NCBI RefSeq assembly: GCF_003325755.1
Contig: NZ_QORI02000012.1
Coordinates: 1 to 64,000 of the forward strand
Direction of reading: 5' to 3'
Origin: Pseudomonas sp. SST3
Lineage (GTDB): Bacteria; Pseudomonadota; Gammaproteobacteria; Pseudomonadales; Pseudomonadaceae
DNA length: 64,000 bases
This document shows positions 1-8,595 of this stretch, piece by piece. Each line of letters starts with the position of its first letter. Positions within the stretch are counted from its first letter, which is position 1. Position numbers and translations under genes: made by a program. Under the pieces are notes generated by a model. That model worked only from the letters and a program-made list of their open reading frames with translations. It did no database searches and had not been told where the DNA came from.

Positions 1-1
1 G

Positions 2-748
2 GCGCTGTACGAGACCACAATCTTGCGCCAGTTTGCCGGGCTGAACCTAGAGCGTATTCCCGACGAAACCACCATCCTCAATTTCCGTCGCCTGCTGGAG
101 AAGCACGAGTTGGCGGCCGGGATTCTGGCGGTGATCAATGGTTACCTGGGCGATCGGGGCCTGTCGCTGCGCCAGGGCACCATCGTCGATGCCACGCTGA
201 TCCATGCGCCGAGTTCGACCAAGAACAAGGACGGTAAGCGTGACCCGGAAATGCACCAGACCAAGAAGGGCAATCAGTATTACTTCGGCATGAAGGCCCA
301 CATCGGCGCGGATGCCGAGTCTGGCCTGGTGCACAGCGTGGTGGGGACGGCAGCCAACGTTGCTGACGTTACCCAGGTCGACAAACTGCTGCATGGAAAG
401 GAAAACATGGTCGCGCGCGACGCGGGTTACACCGGCGTAGAGAAACGCCCGGAACATGAAGGCCGGGAGGTGATCTGGCAGATTGCGGCCCGCCGCAGTA
501 CGTACAAGAAGCTGAGTAAGCGCAGTGCGCTGTACAAAGCCAAGCGCAAGATCGAGAAATCCAAGGCCCAGATGCGCGCCAAAGTCGAGCACCCGTTCCG
601 GGTGATCAAGCGCCAATTCGGCTACGTGAAGACACGCTTCCGTGGCCTGGCGAAGAACACCGCGCAGTTGGTGACACTGTTCGCGCTGTCGAACCTGTGG
701 ATGGCGCGCCGACATTTGCTGACGAATGCAGGAGAGGTGCGTCTGTAA
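2..748 (+). CDS. IS5-family transposase, 5' end outside the window
   Basis: DDE transposase of the IS5 family. The open frame runs back to base 2 with no convincing start (a TTG at 23 is internal), so the N-terminus lies upstream of the window; family members are about 320 residues and some 248 are visible here. The DDE pattern can be read: the first Asp in TIVDATLI, the second in ARDAGYTG, and the Glu in KVEHPFRVIKRQFGY, which fits the IS5 Y-R-E-K signature region. The frame is intact to the TAA at 746-748, so the element may still be active. The right terminal inverted repeat could not be placed because the left end is not in the window. Confidence 0.9.
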   Translation, partial: ALYETTILRQFAGLNLERIPDETTILNFRRLLEKHELAAGILAVINGYLGDRGLSLRQGTIVDATLIHAPSSTKNKDGKRDPEMHQTKKGNQYYFGMKAHIGADAESGLVHSVVGTAANVADVTQVDKLLHGKENMVARDAGYTGVEKRPEHEGREVIWQIAARRSTYKKLSKRSALYKAKRKIEKSKAQMRAKVEHPFRVIKRQFGYVKTRFRGLAKNTAQLVTLFALSNLWMARRHLLTNAGEVRL

Positions 749-759
749 TGCGGGAAATG

Positions 760-784
760 GCCGGCGCGAGGTGCTCGCGCCGGC
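760..784 (+). terminator. stem-loop after the transposase
   Basis: An 11-bp perfect stem (GCCGGCGCGAG and its complement) with a GTG loop starts 12 bases after the transposase stop. There is no strong T run, so it may be a structural part of the IS end and not a true intrinsic terminator. Confidence 0.4.
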
Positions 785-1690
785 TATAAATCCGGAAAGA
801 GGGGATGATTTGATCGTTTTTTAGCCGAATCACCGTTTTGAAATCGGCAAGGGCTGGAGTCAGCCAGAAATACCTGGCTACTTCAGACCATCCTTAGAAA
901 GTTGGCAATGCAGGAACTTCCCTTCGCCCACATTTCCCTGGCTATTATCTTATGCGCTTCGGTATCAACGCTACGGAAAATAGTATCCACGGTGTACCCC
1001 GATTTCAGATATTTGCAGAGGCGGTCATTAGGGGTTGTATAAGCGCGAAAGGAGTAATGCTCGCTCACTTATTCTGGGTTTAATTATCCACTATATAGTT
1101 GCCAGGTGATGCAGGCCTGATTATTTGAAGAACCCTTTCGTTAGGCAATGCTACCGCCACTGGCCAGTCCTGGCGCCAACCCTGGCAACTTCGTGAAGAA
1201 CTTGTTCCGGCTAAATCTCGAATGTTCATCGCCTTTAGGCAAAGCTACCGCACTCGGCTGTAATACGAGATAAGCATAAAAAGTTGGGATTGGCACTTAA
1301 CTGCAATACAAACGTGCATCCCTGCTTACGGCTCGGCTGCAAAACCCGATGTCTATTGGCTGCGGCTCAGGAAACGTCCTGTCTGAATTTTCTGAGACGT
1401 AGTTATCATTCAGAACGTGATGCTCGTCAAGATGGAGGGACACATTTTTTTACGCGTTTTTTGTTTGCGTTCCGTAATCCGCTGATAGTCAACGGAAATG
1501 AAAGGTTAGTTCGGATCGCCCAGGCTGGTAATGCTTTTATAATCTATCCATCTCATGTACTAAGCCGTTAGATCTAGCAAAAGCCTATATGAAAGGGAAC
1601 GTATATTTGCGACTGGCGCGAACCGTTAACTACTTTGAGCGATGGGGTGAAGAAGCGACGCAGAATGCTTTTGAGAGAGCACCTAGGGAA
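785..1690. other. gene-poor, AT-rich stretch between IS and tRNA genes
   Basis: About 0.9 kb with no convincing gene. Short frames exist on both strands but have no ribosome-binding site, family resemblance or typical codon use. Two 60-base lines counted by eye (1261-1320, 1441-1500) are about 37% and 40% G+C, far below the neighbouring core genes. Its position between an IS and the 3' end of a tRNA gene suggests a decayed remnant of acquired DNA. Confidence 0.5.
1141..1251. repeat. pair of 17-bp near-identical direct repeats
   Basis: TTAGGCAATGCTACCGC at 1141-1157 and TTAGGCAAAGCTACCGC at 1235-1251 differ at one base and are offset by 94 bp. Function unknown. The first is preceded by G, giving GTTAGGC, which fits the integron attC core GTTRRRY, but no partner core was found. 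Confidence 0.35.
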
Positions 1691-1693
1691 ACG

Positions 1694-1723
1694 AAAAAAG
1701 GCCACTCCTGAGAGTGGCCTTTT
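1694..1723 (-). terminator. terminator of first tRNA-fMet
   Basis: An 8-bp perfect stem GGCCACTC with a CTGA loop, flanked by six A on the plus strand (the U tract for leftward transcription) and by TTT on the other side. It lies just beyond the CCA end of the minus-strand tRNA. Confidence 0.8.
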
Positions 1724-1730
1724 CCGTATT

Positions 1731-1807
<77 letters not shown>

Positions 1808-1820
1808 TCTGTGAGGCGGC

Positions 1821-1848
1821 ATTCTACAGCCTGAGCTGCGTCTGTCAA
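1821..1848 (-). promoter_or_regulatory. sigma-70 promoter of first tRNA-fMet
   Basis: On the minus strand, TTGACA (1843-1848), 16 bases, then TAGAAT (1821-1826), about 14 bases before the tRNA 5' end. The -35 hexamer lies outside the duplicated block and is consensus, unlike that of copy 2. Confidence 0.75.
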
Positions 1849-1944
1849 CCGCAGGCTGCCAAGAAAGCTTTTTTATTCAGATGCTTAGCGGGGCGACTCA
1901 TCAATGGTGTCGTGGCGTATCGCATTGCCAGGGGCGCTGAAACG

Positions 1945-1974
1945 AAAAAAGGCCACTCCTGAGAGTGGCCTTTT
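1945..1974 (-). terminator. terminator of second tRNA-fMet
   Basis: Same GGCCACTC stem-loop and A/T tract as at 1694-1723, downstream of the second tRNA on the minus strand. Confidence 0.8.
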
Positions 1975-1981
1975 CCGTATT

Positions 1982-2058
<77 letters not shown>

Positions 2059-2071
2059 TCTGTGAGGCGGC

Positions 2072-2099
2072 ATTCTACAGCTTTCGGCCGTCCTGTCAC
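2072..2099 (-). promoter_or_regulatory. sigma-70 promoter of second tRNA-fMet
   Basis: On the minus strand, GTGACA (2094-2099), 16 bases, TAGAAT (2072-2077). The -35 carries one mismatch from consensus because the duplication ends between the two hexamers, so this copy may be expressed more weakly. Confidence 0.65.
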
Positions 2100-2127
2100 G
2101 GCTTAATTGCGCAAAGCTTCTTTTTCT

Positions 2128-2313
2128 TCAAGCGCTTAGCGAAACGCTGATGCCTGGGGTCGTCTTCGCGGTTGGCCGCTGCCGGCAGTGAGGGGCTTCC
2201 GGGGTGGGCTTGTGATGATAACGCGCGATCCGCAACATTCCCCACAACATCGCGAAGGCTGCGGCGCCCCAGCCGATAACGATCAAGAGAATTACCAGTG
2301 CCGGTGTGATCAT
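2128..2313 (-). CDS. small single-span membrane protein, hypothetical
   Basis: A 61-residue protein. The frame is open further upstream, but ATG at 2313 is preferred because an AAAGGAA ribosome-binding sequence sits about seven bases before it and the protein then begins directly with a hydrophobic segment (about residues 3-27, rich in Ile, Leu, Val, Ala and Trp). A basic, His- and Pro-rich cytoplasmic tail follows. No family recognised. It is monocistronic, between the tRNA unit and two secreted-protein genes on the other strand. Confidence 0.55.
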   Translation of the reverse strand: MITPALVILLIVIGWGAAAFAMLWGMLRIARYHHKPTPEAPHCRQRPTAKTTPGISVSLSA

Positions 2314-2478
2314 TGTTGGATTCCTTTCTAACCTGACAATCAACTGCTCTCTGCCAAGATGGGACCCCGGCCTTTGGTCAAGGGTTCCGCTTGCCATTGG
2401 TCGGCGACCAGGATCGACAGTGCACGGCTGGAGCGTCCAGCTGCCTAAAGACTGTCGCGACCCTGTAAAGGAGGAGGT

Positions 2479-2802
2479 ATGCGGACTTATCTACTGATCG
2501 CGCTTGGATCCGTGGCCGGGCTCTTCGCGGTGACAGGCGTAGCTGCCGAGCCCATTGATCCTGCAGTTTCCAATGGCACTCAGTTGGCGCAGAACACTGG
2601 CGCCGCCGATCGCACCCTGGGCAATAGCTCCATGGGCCTGGGTGAAGGGATCAAACGGCTGCCCGAACGGCCCGACACGGATCGCGAGGAAGGCGAGGAC
2701 CGGCGAACGCATAAGACCTATGACGAATCGGGTCACGGCGACAACGACACGGATATGGAGCATCGCCCGCGTCGGACCCTGAATGATCGAAACGACGATT
2801 GA
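2479..2802 (+). CDS. small acidic/basic-charged exported protein, hypothetical
   Basis: A 107-residue protein with a clear signal peptide (residues 1-23, ending GVAA before EPIDP), so probably periplasmic. The mature part has no recognised domain; its second half is very rich in Asp, Glu, Arg and His, which suggests a disordered chain. The start is supported by an unusually strong AAAGGAGGAGGT immediately upstream of the ATG. It is followed after 27 bp by a second exported protein of similar size; the two probably form one transcript. Confidence 0.65.
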   Translation: MRTYLLIALGSVAGLFAVTGVAAEPIDPAVSNGTQLAQNTGAADRTLGNSSMGLGEGIKRLPERPDTDREEGEDRRTHKTYDESGHGDNDTDMEHRPRRTLNDRNDD

Positions 2803-2829
2803 TCGACTCGATAAGAGCGGAGGAACGTG

Positions 2830-3132
2830 ATGAACAGAATCCTGTTGTTGGGTGCTGGGCTGGTGTTCGTATCTGGTATCGCTGTGGCGGACGCTGATGG
2901 TGACCTGACCAATCCATCTACCACCGGTACCGAGGCAATGGAACAGCCAGCACCGCCGATTGAGGATGCGGGGCTGGACGAGCGAGACGATATGAACGAC
3001 CGACCCGGCGAGGCGGGTGATGAGTCCGGGCTCGGTACGATGGGCACCGGAGCCACCGGCACCACAGGCGGCATGGGCGCAACGACCGGAACCGACACCA
3101 TCGGAGACCGCGACGCCGAGACGGACCAGTAG
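2830..3132 (+). CDS. small Gly/Thr-rich exported protein, hypothetical
   Basis: A 100-residue protein with a signal peptide (residues 1-20, MNRILLLGAGLVF to AVA) and a low-complexity mature chain: a Pro/Glu/Asp stretch, then a Gly-Thr-Met repeat-like segment (GTGATGTTGG region), then an acidic end. ATG at 2830 is preferred over GTG at 2827 because of its spacing from GGAGGAA. It probably shares a transcript with the gene at 2479-2802. No family recognised. Confidence 0.6.
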   Translation: MNRILLLGAGLVFVSGIAVADADGDLTNPSTTGTEAMEQPAPPIEDAGLDERDDMNDRPGEAGDESGLGTMGTGATGTTGGMGATTGTDTIGDRDAETDQ

Positions 3133-3215
3133 CCCGCCAGGTGGCATGAACCGGGGCGTTCCTAAGCGCCCCTCGGCTCCGTACAATGCGGTCCTTTTTC
3201 GCTTGGGCCGTTCAT

Positions 3216-4190
3216 ATGCAGATTGCTTTGGCGCCGATGGAAGGGCTTGTGGATGAGATCCTTCGCGACGTCCTGACCGGAGTCGGTGGAGTCGATTGGT
3301 GCGTGACCGAGTTCATTCGCGTCTCGGATCGATTGCTGCCAGCGTCCAGCTTCCATAAGCTCGCGCCGGAACTCGATAGCGGCGCCGTGACTCGTGCCGG
3401 CACGCCGTTGCGTGTGCAGTTGTTGGGTTCTGATCCGCTTTGCCTGGCCGATAATGCCGCTTTCGCCTGTACGCTCGGTGCGCCCGCCATTGACCTCAAC
3501 TTCGGTTGTCCGGCGAAAACCGTCAACAAGTCGCGTGGTGGTGCTGTGCTGCTCCGGGAACCCGAGCTGCTGCATTCGATTCTGCGGGAAGTGCGCAAGG
3601 CGGTACCCGCGCATATTCCGGTTACGGCCAAAATGCGGTTGGGTTTTGACAGTCCAGATGGCGCGCTCGACTGTGCCCGCGCACTGGTCGACGGTGGTGC
3701 CGAGCAGCTGGTGGTGCACGCGCGGACCAAGGTGGATGGCTACAAGCCCCCCGCGCATTGGGAATGGATCGCCAAGGTCCAGGACGTGGTCACGGTACCC
3801 GTGTTTGCCAACGGCGATATCTGGTCGCTGGAAGACTGGCGTCGGTGCCGCGAAATCAGTGGTGTCGAGGACATCATGTTAGGTCGCGGATTGGTCTGCC
3901 GGCCGGATCTGGCCCGTCAGATCAGTGCAGCGAAAAGCGGTGCAGCCGTCGAGCCGATGAGCTGGGAAGAGTTGCAGCCGTTGCTGGCCGACTTCTGGCT
4001 ACAGGCGCGCCGCAAGATTTCTCCGCGCTATGCTCCGGGCCGTCTCAAACAGTGGCTGTCCATGCTCACCCGCAGCTACCCGCAAGCGGTTTCGCTGTTC
4101 GCCCTGTTACGGCGGGAGAACAATTGCGAGCGACTCGACGCACTGTTGGGCATCGACAGCAAGACGCCGGGTTTCGACGCGGCCATCTAG
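3216..4190 (+). CDS. dusC: tRNA-dihydrouridine(16) synthase DusC
   Basis: FMN-dependent reduction of a uridine in the tRNA D-loop (U16) to dihydrouridine. 324 residues from the ATG at 3216, which gives the family-typical start [13 protein letters not shown]; an ATG at 3186 in frame would add ten atypical residues. The TIM-barrel signature [15 protein letters not shown] is intact, with the catalytic Cys at 98, the same number as in E. coli DusC. It overlaps the convergent SDR gene by 4 bp at the stop codons. The DusC subfamily assignment rests on the N-terminal sequence and length; DusA and DusB motifs differ. Confidence 0.93.
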   Translation: MQIALAPMEGLVDEILRDVLTGVGGVDWCVTEFIRVSDRLLPASSFHKLAPELDSGAVTRAGTPLRVQLLGSDPLCLADNAAFACTLGAPAIDLNFGCPAKTVNKSRGGAVLLREPELLHSILREVRKAVPAHIPVTAKMRLGFDSPDGALDCARALVDGGAEQLVVHARTKVDGYKPPAHWEWIAKVQDVVTVPVFANGDIWSLEDWRRCREISGVEDIMLGRGLVCRPDLARQISAAKSGAAVEPMSWEELQPLLADFWLQARRKISPRYAPGRLKQWLSMLTRSYPQAVSLFALLRRENNCERLDALLGIDSKTPGFDAAI

Positions 4191-4933
4191 CGCCCGCCAC
4201 TGACATCCAACAGAGCGCCGCTGATGTAACTGGCCTTTTCGCTGGCGAGCCAGAGAATCGCTTCAGCCACTTCTTCGGCCTCACCACCACGGCCCATGGG
4301 GACGCTGGCCTTGACGCGTTCAACGCGCCCGGGCTCACCCCCGCTGGCATGGATCTCGGTGCGGATCACCCCAGGCCGCACGGCGTTGACCCGAATACTT
4401 TCGGCAGCCACCTCCTTGGCCAGGCCAAGGGTCATGCTGTCGATCGCGCCTTTGGCGGCTGCGTAATCGATGTATTCGTTGGGTGCGCCGAGTTTCGCTG
4501 CGATCGACGAGACGTTGATGATAGCCCCGCCGTCTCCGCCGTAGCGGGTCGACATGCGTTTCACTGCCTCACGCGCACAGAGAAAACTGCCGGTCACGTT
4601 GACTGCGAACACCCGCGCCAGCCGCGCCGCATCCATTTCGTCCAGACGCATCTGGCGCTCCAGCATGCCGGCATTGTTGACCAGCACGTCGAGCCTGCCG
4701 AACTCGCCATCGATCGCGGCGAATAGGCTCGCGACTTGCGCCTCGTCAGCAACGTCGGCGGCGATCGCGATGGCTCGGGTGCCGTTACGTTGAAGCTCTT
4801 CGAGCAGTTGCTGTGCGGCGTCCTGGCGGTGGTGGTAATTCAGACACAGCGCATAGCCTTCGCTCGCTGCAAGCCTGGCAGTGGCGGCGCCTATTCCTCG
4901 GCTGGCACCCGTGATCAGCATGACTCTGGACAT
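4187..4933 (-). CDS. SDR-family NAD(P)-dependent oxidoreductase
   Basis: Classical short-chain dehydrogenase of 248 residues. Cofactor motif TGASRGIG at 8-15, NNAG at 86-89, a catalytic Ser near 142, and the Tyr157/Lys161 pair in YAAAK. The C-terminus [12 protein letters not shown] is typical of the FabG/glucose-dehydrogenase-like group, but the substrate cannot be predicted. It is transcribed away from the heat-shock gene, with about 115 bp between the two starts. Confidence 0.85.
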   Translation of the reverse strand: MSRVMLITGASRGIGAATARLAASEGYALCLNYHHRQDAAQQLLEELQRNGTRAIAIAADVADEAQVASLFAAIDGEFGRLDVLVNNAGMLERQMRLDEMDAARLARVFAVNVTGSFLCAREAVKRMSTRYGGDGGAIINVSSIAAKLGAPNEYIDYAAAKGAIDSMTLGLAKEVAAESIRVNAVRPGVIRTEIHASGGEPGRVERVKASVPMGRGGEAEEVAEAILWLASEKASYISGALLDVSGGR

Positions 4934-4953
4934 AGAAAACTCCGACGAACGGT

Positions 4954-4981
4954 CTTGAAAATCAACGGGCGGTTCCTATTT
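4954..4981 (+). promoter_or_regulatory. sigma-32 (heat-shock) type promoter of ibpA
   Basis: CTTGAAA at 4954-4960, then about 14 bases, then CCTATTTA at 4975-4982. This fits the RpoH pattern CTTGAAA-N13-17-CCCCATNT and leaves a 5' leader of about 60 bases before the small heat-shock gene. Confidence 0.7.
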
Positions 4982-4983
4982 AG

Positions 4984-5048
4984 GGCATCACAGGATGCCG
5001 AATTCGGGTCCTGGATGAACCACTCGCTGAATATCAGGAGATAGCAAG
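4984..5048 (+). promoter_or_regulatory. ROSE-type RNA thermometer in the ibpA leader
   Basis: The 3' hairpin pairs CTCGCTG (5023-5029) with the ribosome-binding sequence CAGGAG (5035-5040) across an AATAT loop: six pairs with one bulged G. The anti-Shine-Dalgarno element contains UCGCU, matching the conserved U(U/C)GCU with its central G that defines ROSE thermometers of small heat-shock genes. A second small hairpin (GCATC...GATGC, 4985-4997) lies upstream. At low temperature the ribosome site would be masked; warming would open it. Confidence 0.75.
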
Positions 5049-5495
5049 ATGACTAGTTTTTCGATGGCTCCGCTGTTTCGCCAGTCCATTGGCTTCGATC
5101 GTTTCAATGATCTGTTCGAGTCGGCTCTGCGCAACGATGCGAGCAGCTCGTTTCCACCTTACAACGTGGAAAAGCACGGCGATGATCAGTACCGCATCAT
5201 CGTAGCAGCCGCCGGCTTCCAGGAATCCGATCTGGACTTACAGGTTGAACGTGGCGTACTGACCATCAGTGGCGGCAAGCGCGAGAACGGTAGTGACAAT
5301 GTCACCTACCTGCACCAGGGCATTGCCCAGCGTGCCTTCAAGCTGTCGTTCCGCCTCGCCGACCATATAGAGGTCAAAGGCGCGGCGCTCAACAACGGCC
5401 TGTTGAGTATCGCACTCGAACGCGTCGTGCCGGAGGAGGCCAAGCCCAAGCGCATCCCGATCAACGGTGAGCAGCTGGCGCTGGAAAAGGCCTGA
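5049..5495 (+). CDS. ibpA: small heat-shock protein, Hsp20/IbpA type
   Basis: ATP-independent holdase that binds unfolding proteins in the cytoplasm for later refolding by DnaK/ClpB. 148 residues with an alpha-crystallin domain from about 38 to 130; IbpA features include the N-terminal phenylalanine-rich FDRFNDLFES segment, GFQESDLDLQVERGVLTISG, and the C-terminal KRIPI motif (an IxI-type oligomer contact). A sigma-32-type promoter and a ROSE thermometer lie upstream, so both transcription and translation should respond to heat. It is monogenic, ending at a strong terminator. Confidence 0.93.
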   Translation: MTSFSMAPLFRQSIGFDRFNDLFESALRNDASSSFPPYNVEKHGDDQYRIIVAAAGFQESDLDLQVERGVLTISGGKRENGSDNVTYLHQGIAQRAFKLSFRLADHIEVKGAALNNGLLSIALERVVPEEAKPKRIPINGEQLALEKA

Positions 5496-5537
5496 TCTGC
5501 CTAGTGGGGCGTCGTAAGGCGCCCTCCGCTGATGACG

Positions 5538-5567
5538 AACCCCGCTACCCGGCGGGGTTTCGTTTTT
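5538..5567 (+). terminator. terminator between ibpA and the GGDEF/EAL gene
   Basis: An 8-bp stem AACCCCGC/GCGGGGTT with a six-base loop, then TTCGTTTTT. It overlaps the stop codon of the convergent minus-strand gene. Confidence 0.8.
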
Positions 5568-8481
5568 CAGGTTCAGTCATTGCTGAGCGGTCGTCTGTAT
5601 GGCGTCTCAGGAGGTGAGTGAACTCGGTCAACGGCAGCGGACGGCTGAATAGATAGCCCTGATACAAATGGCATCCCTGCAGCTTCAGTAGTTCGAGCTG
5701 CGCCTGTTGCTCGACACCTTCGGCGATCACCTCCAGCCCGAGGCTCCGGGCCATCGCAACGATTGCACGAATGATCTCGACGTCATTGGGGTCATCCAGC
5801 GCGTCTCGAACGAAAGACTGGTCGATCTTCAGCAGATTGATCGGCAGGCGCTTCAGATAGGTGAGTGAGGAGTAGCCAGTGCCGAAATCGTCCATCGCAA
5901 AGCTCACCCCGTGTCGGCAGAGGCGGCGCATTTTGGCGATGGTGTCGTCCAGGTTCTGAATCACGATGCCTTCGGTGATTTCCAGCTTGATCATCTTGTA
6001 TGGAAGCCCGGCGGACTTCAGCGCCTCCAGGATGCGTTCGACAAATTCGTTCTGACGGAACTGGCGCGGGCTGATGTTGACGCAGAGGCTGAAGGTGTCG
6101 GGATGTACAAGCCCGCCGGCTAATAGCGAAGCCCCGATTCGGCAGGCTTCCTTTATCACCCAGTCGCCGACTTCGACGATGAGGCCGCTTTCTTCCAGTA
6201 CATCGATGAACTGGGCAGGCGAACGCATGCCATGTTCCGGGTGCTGCCAACGCAGGAGGGCCTCGGCCCCAATCACTGCACCCGAACGCGCGTCTACCTG
6301 GGGTTGAAGATGCAGTTCCAACTCGTTGCGCTGCAGCGCCAGGCGTAGTTCGCTCTCCAGCATCAGGCGCGCACTAGCGGCCTCCTGCATCGTCGTACGA
6401 AACAGCTGGATGGCGTTGCGTCCGGCATCCTTGGCCCGGTACAGCGCAATGTCGGCCCGCTTCAACAGGTCGGCCGGGGTGTCGCCGTGGTCCGGCATCA
6501 AGGCAATGCCGATGCTTGGGGTGACCTGCAGTCGGTTGCCCTCGAAGACCATGGGCTCGGCGAGCAGGGTACGCAACTTTTCAGCGACCTGACGAACATG
6601 GCGTGTCACCTCCGAGCGCTTGCCGGTCAGCCCGGTCAACAGCACGACGAACTCATCGCCACCGAGGCGGGCGACGGTGTCCTCTTGGCGGGTGCTGGCT
6701 TCGAGGCGGGCGGTGATCATCTTCAGCACGGCATCGCCGACAGGGTGTCCGAGCGAGTCGTTGATGTGCTTGAAGTGGTCAAGATCGAGAAACAGCAAGG
6801 CGCCACGCAAATCGTGACGTTTGTGTAGCGCAGTCTGCTGGGTCAAACGATCCATCAGCAGTGCACGGTTGGGTAGGTTGGTCAGTGGGTCGTGATAGGC
6901 CAAGTGTTGAATCTGCGCGTGAGCGGCCTTCAGCTGGCTGATATCTCGTGCTGACAACAGCAGGCAATCAACGTTGTTGAGCTCAATCGGCTCGACCGAC
7001 ACTTCTATGTGCTTGGGTCTGCCATATCGATCCTGGCCAACCATCTCCCAGTTGACTACGCGACCATCGCGCTCCAACAGTGCGAGCAGCTCCTCGCGTT
7101 GCGCGCCGGGCCAGACGCCCAGTTCGGCGGAAGTCCGACCGATGGCCTCCTCTGGACGGTAGCCGGAGAGGCGGTGGAAGCCCTCGTTGACCTCGATGAA
7201 ACGCCCCGTGCTGCGCTCGCTGATGATGATGGCGTCGGGGCTGGAGTGAAATGCTGTCGCGAACTTGGCTTCGCTGACTCGCAGCGCCGCCTCGGCCTGC
7301 TGCCGCTGGGTGATGTCGCGAAAGGTCGTGACGATGCACAGTTGCCGATCGATTCGGATGAAACGGCTTGAGATCACGCAGCTGACGCACTGACCGCTCT
7401 TGGTGCGAAACTGCGCCTCAGCGTTTTCCAGGCGTTGATCGCGAGTCAGCTGCTGATAGAGCGCCTGTCGCTGTGCCTCGTCGCGCCAGATTCCCACTTC
7501 GGGGGCTGAGCGACCTGCAATTTCACTGCCCTGCCAGCCGAACACGGCGCTGAAGCTCGGGTTGATGTCGATGAAAACGCCATCGCGAATGCGCGACAGC
7601 GAGATGGGATCGGGGCTGCCCTGGAACAACGCCGAGAATTTGGCTTCGGATGCGGCAAGGTGTTGTTCGCGAACAACCCGCTCGGTGGCGTCGATGATGA
7701 TGCCGGCCATCCGCAGCGGCTCGCCGTGTTCATCACGGTACAGTTTGGCGGTGCTTTCGAGATGCCGTGCCGTGCCGTTTGGATGCGCCGCCTGGTAAGT
7801 AGCCTGGTAGCTCTGGCGTCGCCCCGCGAGCAGGTCGCTGTAGGCGTCGCGCATGGTCTGCCGGTTGTCGGCCGCGACACTGCGGAAAAACTCGCGAAAC
7901 GATCCGTCGAAAGGTCCGTCGACCATGCCATGCAGTTCAGAAGCCCGAGCCGAGGCATAGAGTCGATCGTCGGGGATATGCCACTCCCAGTGGCCCAGTT
8001 CGGCCGAAGCCAGCGCCAGTTCCAGACGCTCCTGGCTGTCCTCAAGGGCTTGGGCCTGGACGCATTGCTCGGTGATGTCGCGAACGATGCCTACCCATAT
8101 CGAGGGTTCGATGTCGCTGTTCTGCTGCTGGCCTTCAACCTCTAGCCAGCGCTCGCTCGAGTCCGGCCAGCGTACGCGGTGGCGAAAGCGTAAACGAGGC
8201 TCGCCGCCCTTGGTCGTGGAGCGGACGATGGCCTCGATCAAGGGGCGGTCTTCCGCCGCGATGAGGCTCAGGTAAAAATCCTCGGTAACTTCGACGAGTG
8301 GCTCGGTGAGTCCGAAAAGCCGGCCGGTGCCGAGGGACCAATGCACGACGCCGCATTGAGGATTCCAGGACCAGACGCCGAGTCCGGCATCGTCGAGTAC
8401 CGACAGCAGGCGGGCGGCATCCTGCCAGGGCGTCGCTGCTTCGTAGGCACTGGCGTCGTGTGGCGGCTCAGGAGGTAGCAT
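5545..8481 (-). CDS. PAS-PAS-PAS-PAS-GGDEF-EAL cyclic-di-GMP protein
   Basis: Cytoplasmic signalling protein of 978 residues with no membrane segment. Four PAS/PAC units (about 25-140, 150-275, 285-395 and 405-525) precede a GGDEF domain (about 540-695, motif GGDEF near 607) and an EAL domain (about 715-965, EALLRWQ near 737). The GGDEF motif is intact, and the EAL domain keeps the EALLRW, NIS, KLEITEG, DDFGTGYSS and EGVE blocks, so both diguanylate cyclase and c-di-GMP phosphodiesterase activity are possible; which dominates cannot be told. The start is ATG with GAGG upstream. It stands alone and ends in the ibpA terminator. Confidence 0.92.
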   Translation of the reverse strand: MLPPEPPHDASAYEAATPWQDAARLLSVLDDAGLGVWSWNPQCGVVHWSLGTGRLFGLTEPLVEVTEDFYLSLIAAEDRPLIEAIVRSTTKGGEPRLRFRHRVRWPDSSERWLEVEGQQQNSDIEPSIWVGIVRDITEQCVQAQALEDSQERLELALASAELGHWEWHIPDDRLYASARASELHGMVDGPFDGSFREFFRSVAADNRQTMRDAYSDLLAGRRQSYQATYQAAHPNGTARHLESTAKLYRDEHGEPLRMAGIIIDATERVVREQHLAASEAKFSALFQGSPDPISLSRIRDGVFIDINPSFSAVFGWQGSEIAGRSAPEVGIWRDEAQRQALYQQLTRDQRLENAEAQFRTKSGQCVSCVISSRFIRIDRQLCIVTTFRDITQRQQAEAALRVSEAKFATAFHSSPDAIIISERSTGRFIEVNEGFHRLSGYRPEEAIGRTSAELGVWPGAQREELLALLERDGRVVNWEMVGQDRYGRPKHIEVSVEPIELNNVDCLLLSARDISQLKAAHAQIQHLAYHDPLTNLPNRALLMDRLTQQTALHKRHDLRGALLFLDLDHFKHINDSLGHPVGDAVLKMITARLEASTRQEDTVARLGGDEFVVLLTGLTGKRSEVTRHVRQVAEKLRTLLAEPMVFEGNRLQVTPSIGIALMPDHGDTPADLLKRADIALYRAKDAGRNAIQLFRTTMQEAASARLMLESELRLALQRNELELHLQPQVDARSGAVIGAEALLRWQHPEHGMRSPAQFIDVLEESGLIVEVGDWVIKEACRIGASLLAGGLVHPDTFSLCVNISPRQFRQNEFVERILEALKSAGLPYKMIKLEITEGIVIQNLDDTIAKMRRLCRHGVSFAMDDFGTGYSSLTYLKRLPINLLKIDQSFVRDALDDPNDVEIIRAIVAMARSLGLEVIAEGVEQQAQLELLKLQGCHLYQGYLFSRPLPLTEFTHLLRRHTDDRSAMTEPEKRNPAG

Positions 8482-8595
8482 GAGCGGCCTCGATCAGGTA
8501 GATCAACAAAGCGCGGATTGATCGCATGGGATTTTGGATGACCTTATTGTTATATCCCGAACTTATCCGTTGCTAATGGCGAAGTGCAAGTGCGG

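Noticed and set aside
883..1068. 61-codon minus-strand frame in the AT-rich segment
   Set aside because: GTG start without a ribosome site and no recognisable family or typical codon use.
1134..1146. Possible integron attC core (GTTAGGC)
   Set aside because: The matching RYYYAAC partner core and the intervening imperfect palindrome are not present, and no cassette genes or integrase are seen.
1284..1571. 95-codon plus-strand frame in the AT-rich segment
   Set aside because: No ribosome site and a composition like translated non-coding DNA; likely chance in a low-stop-density stretch.
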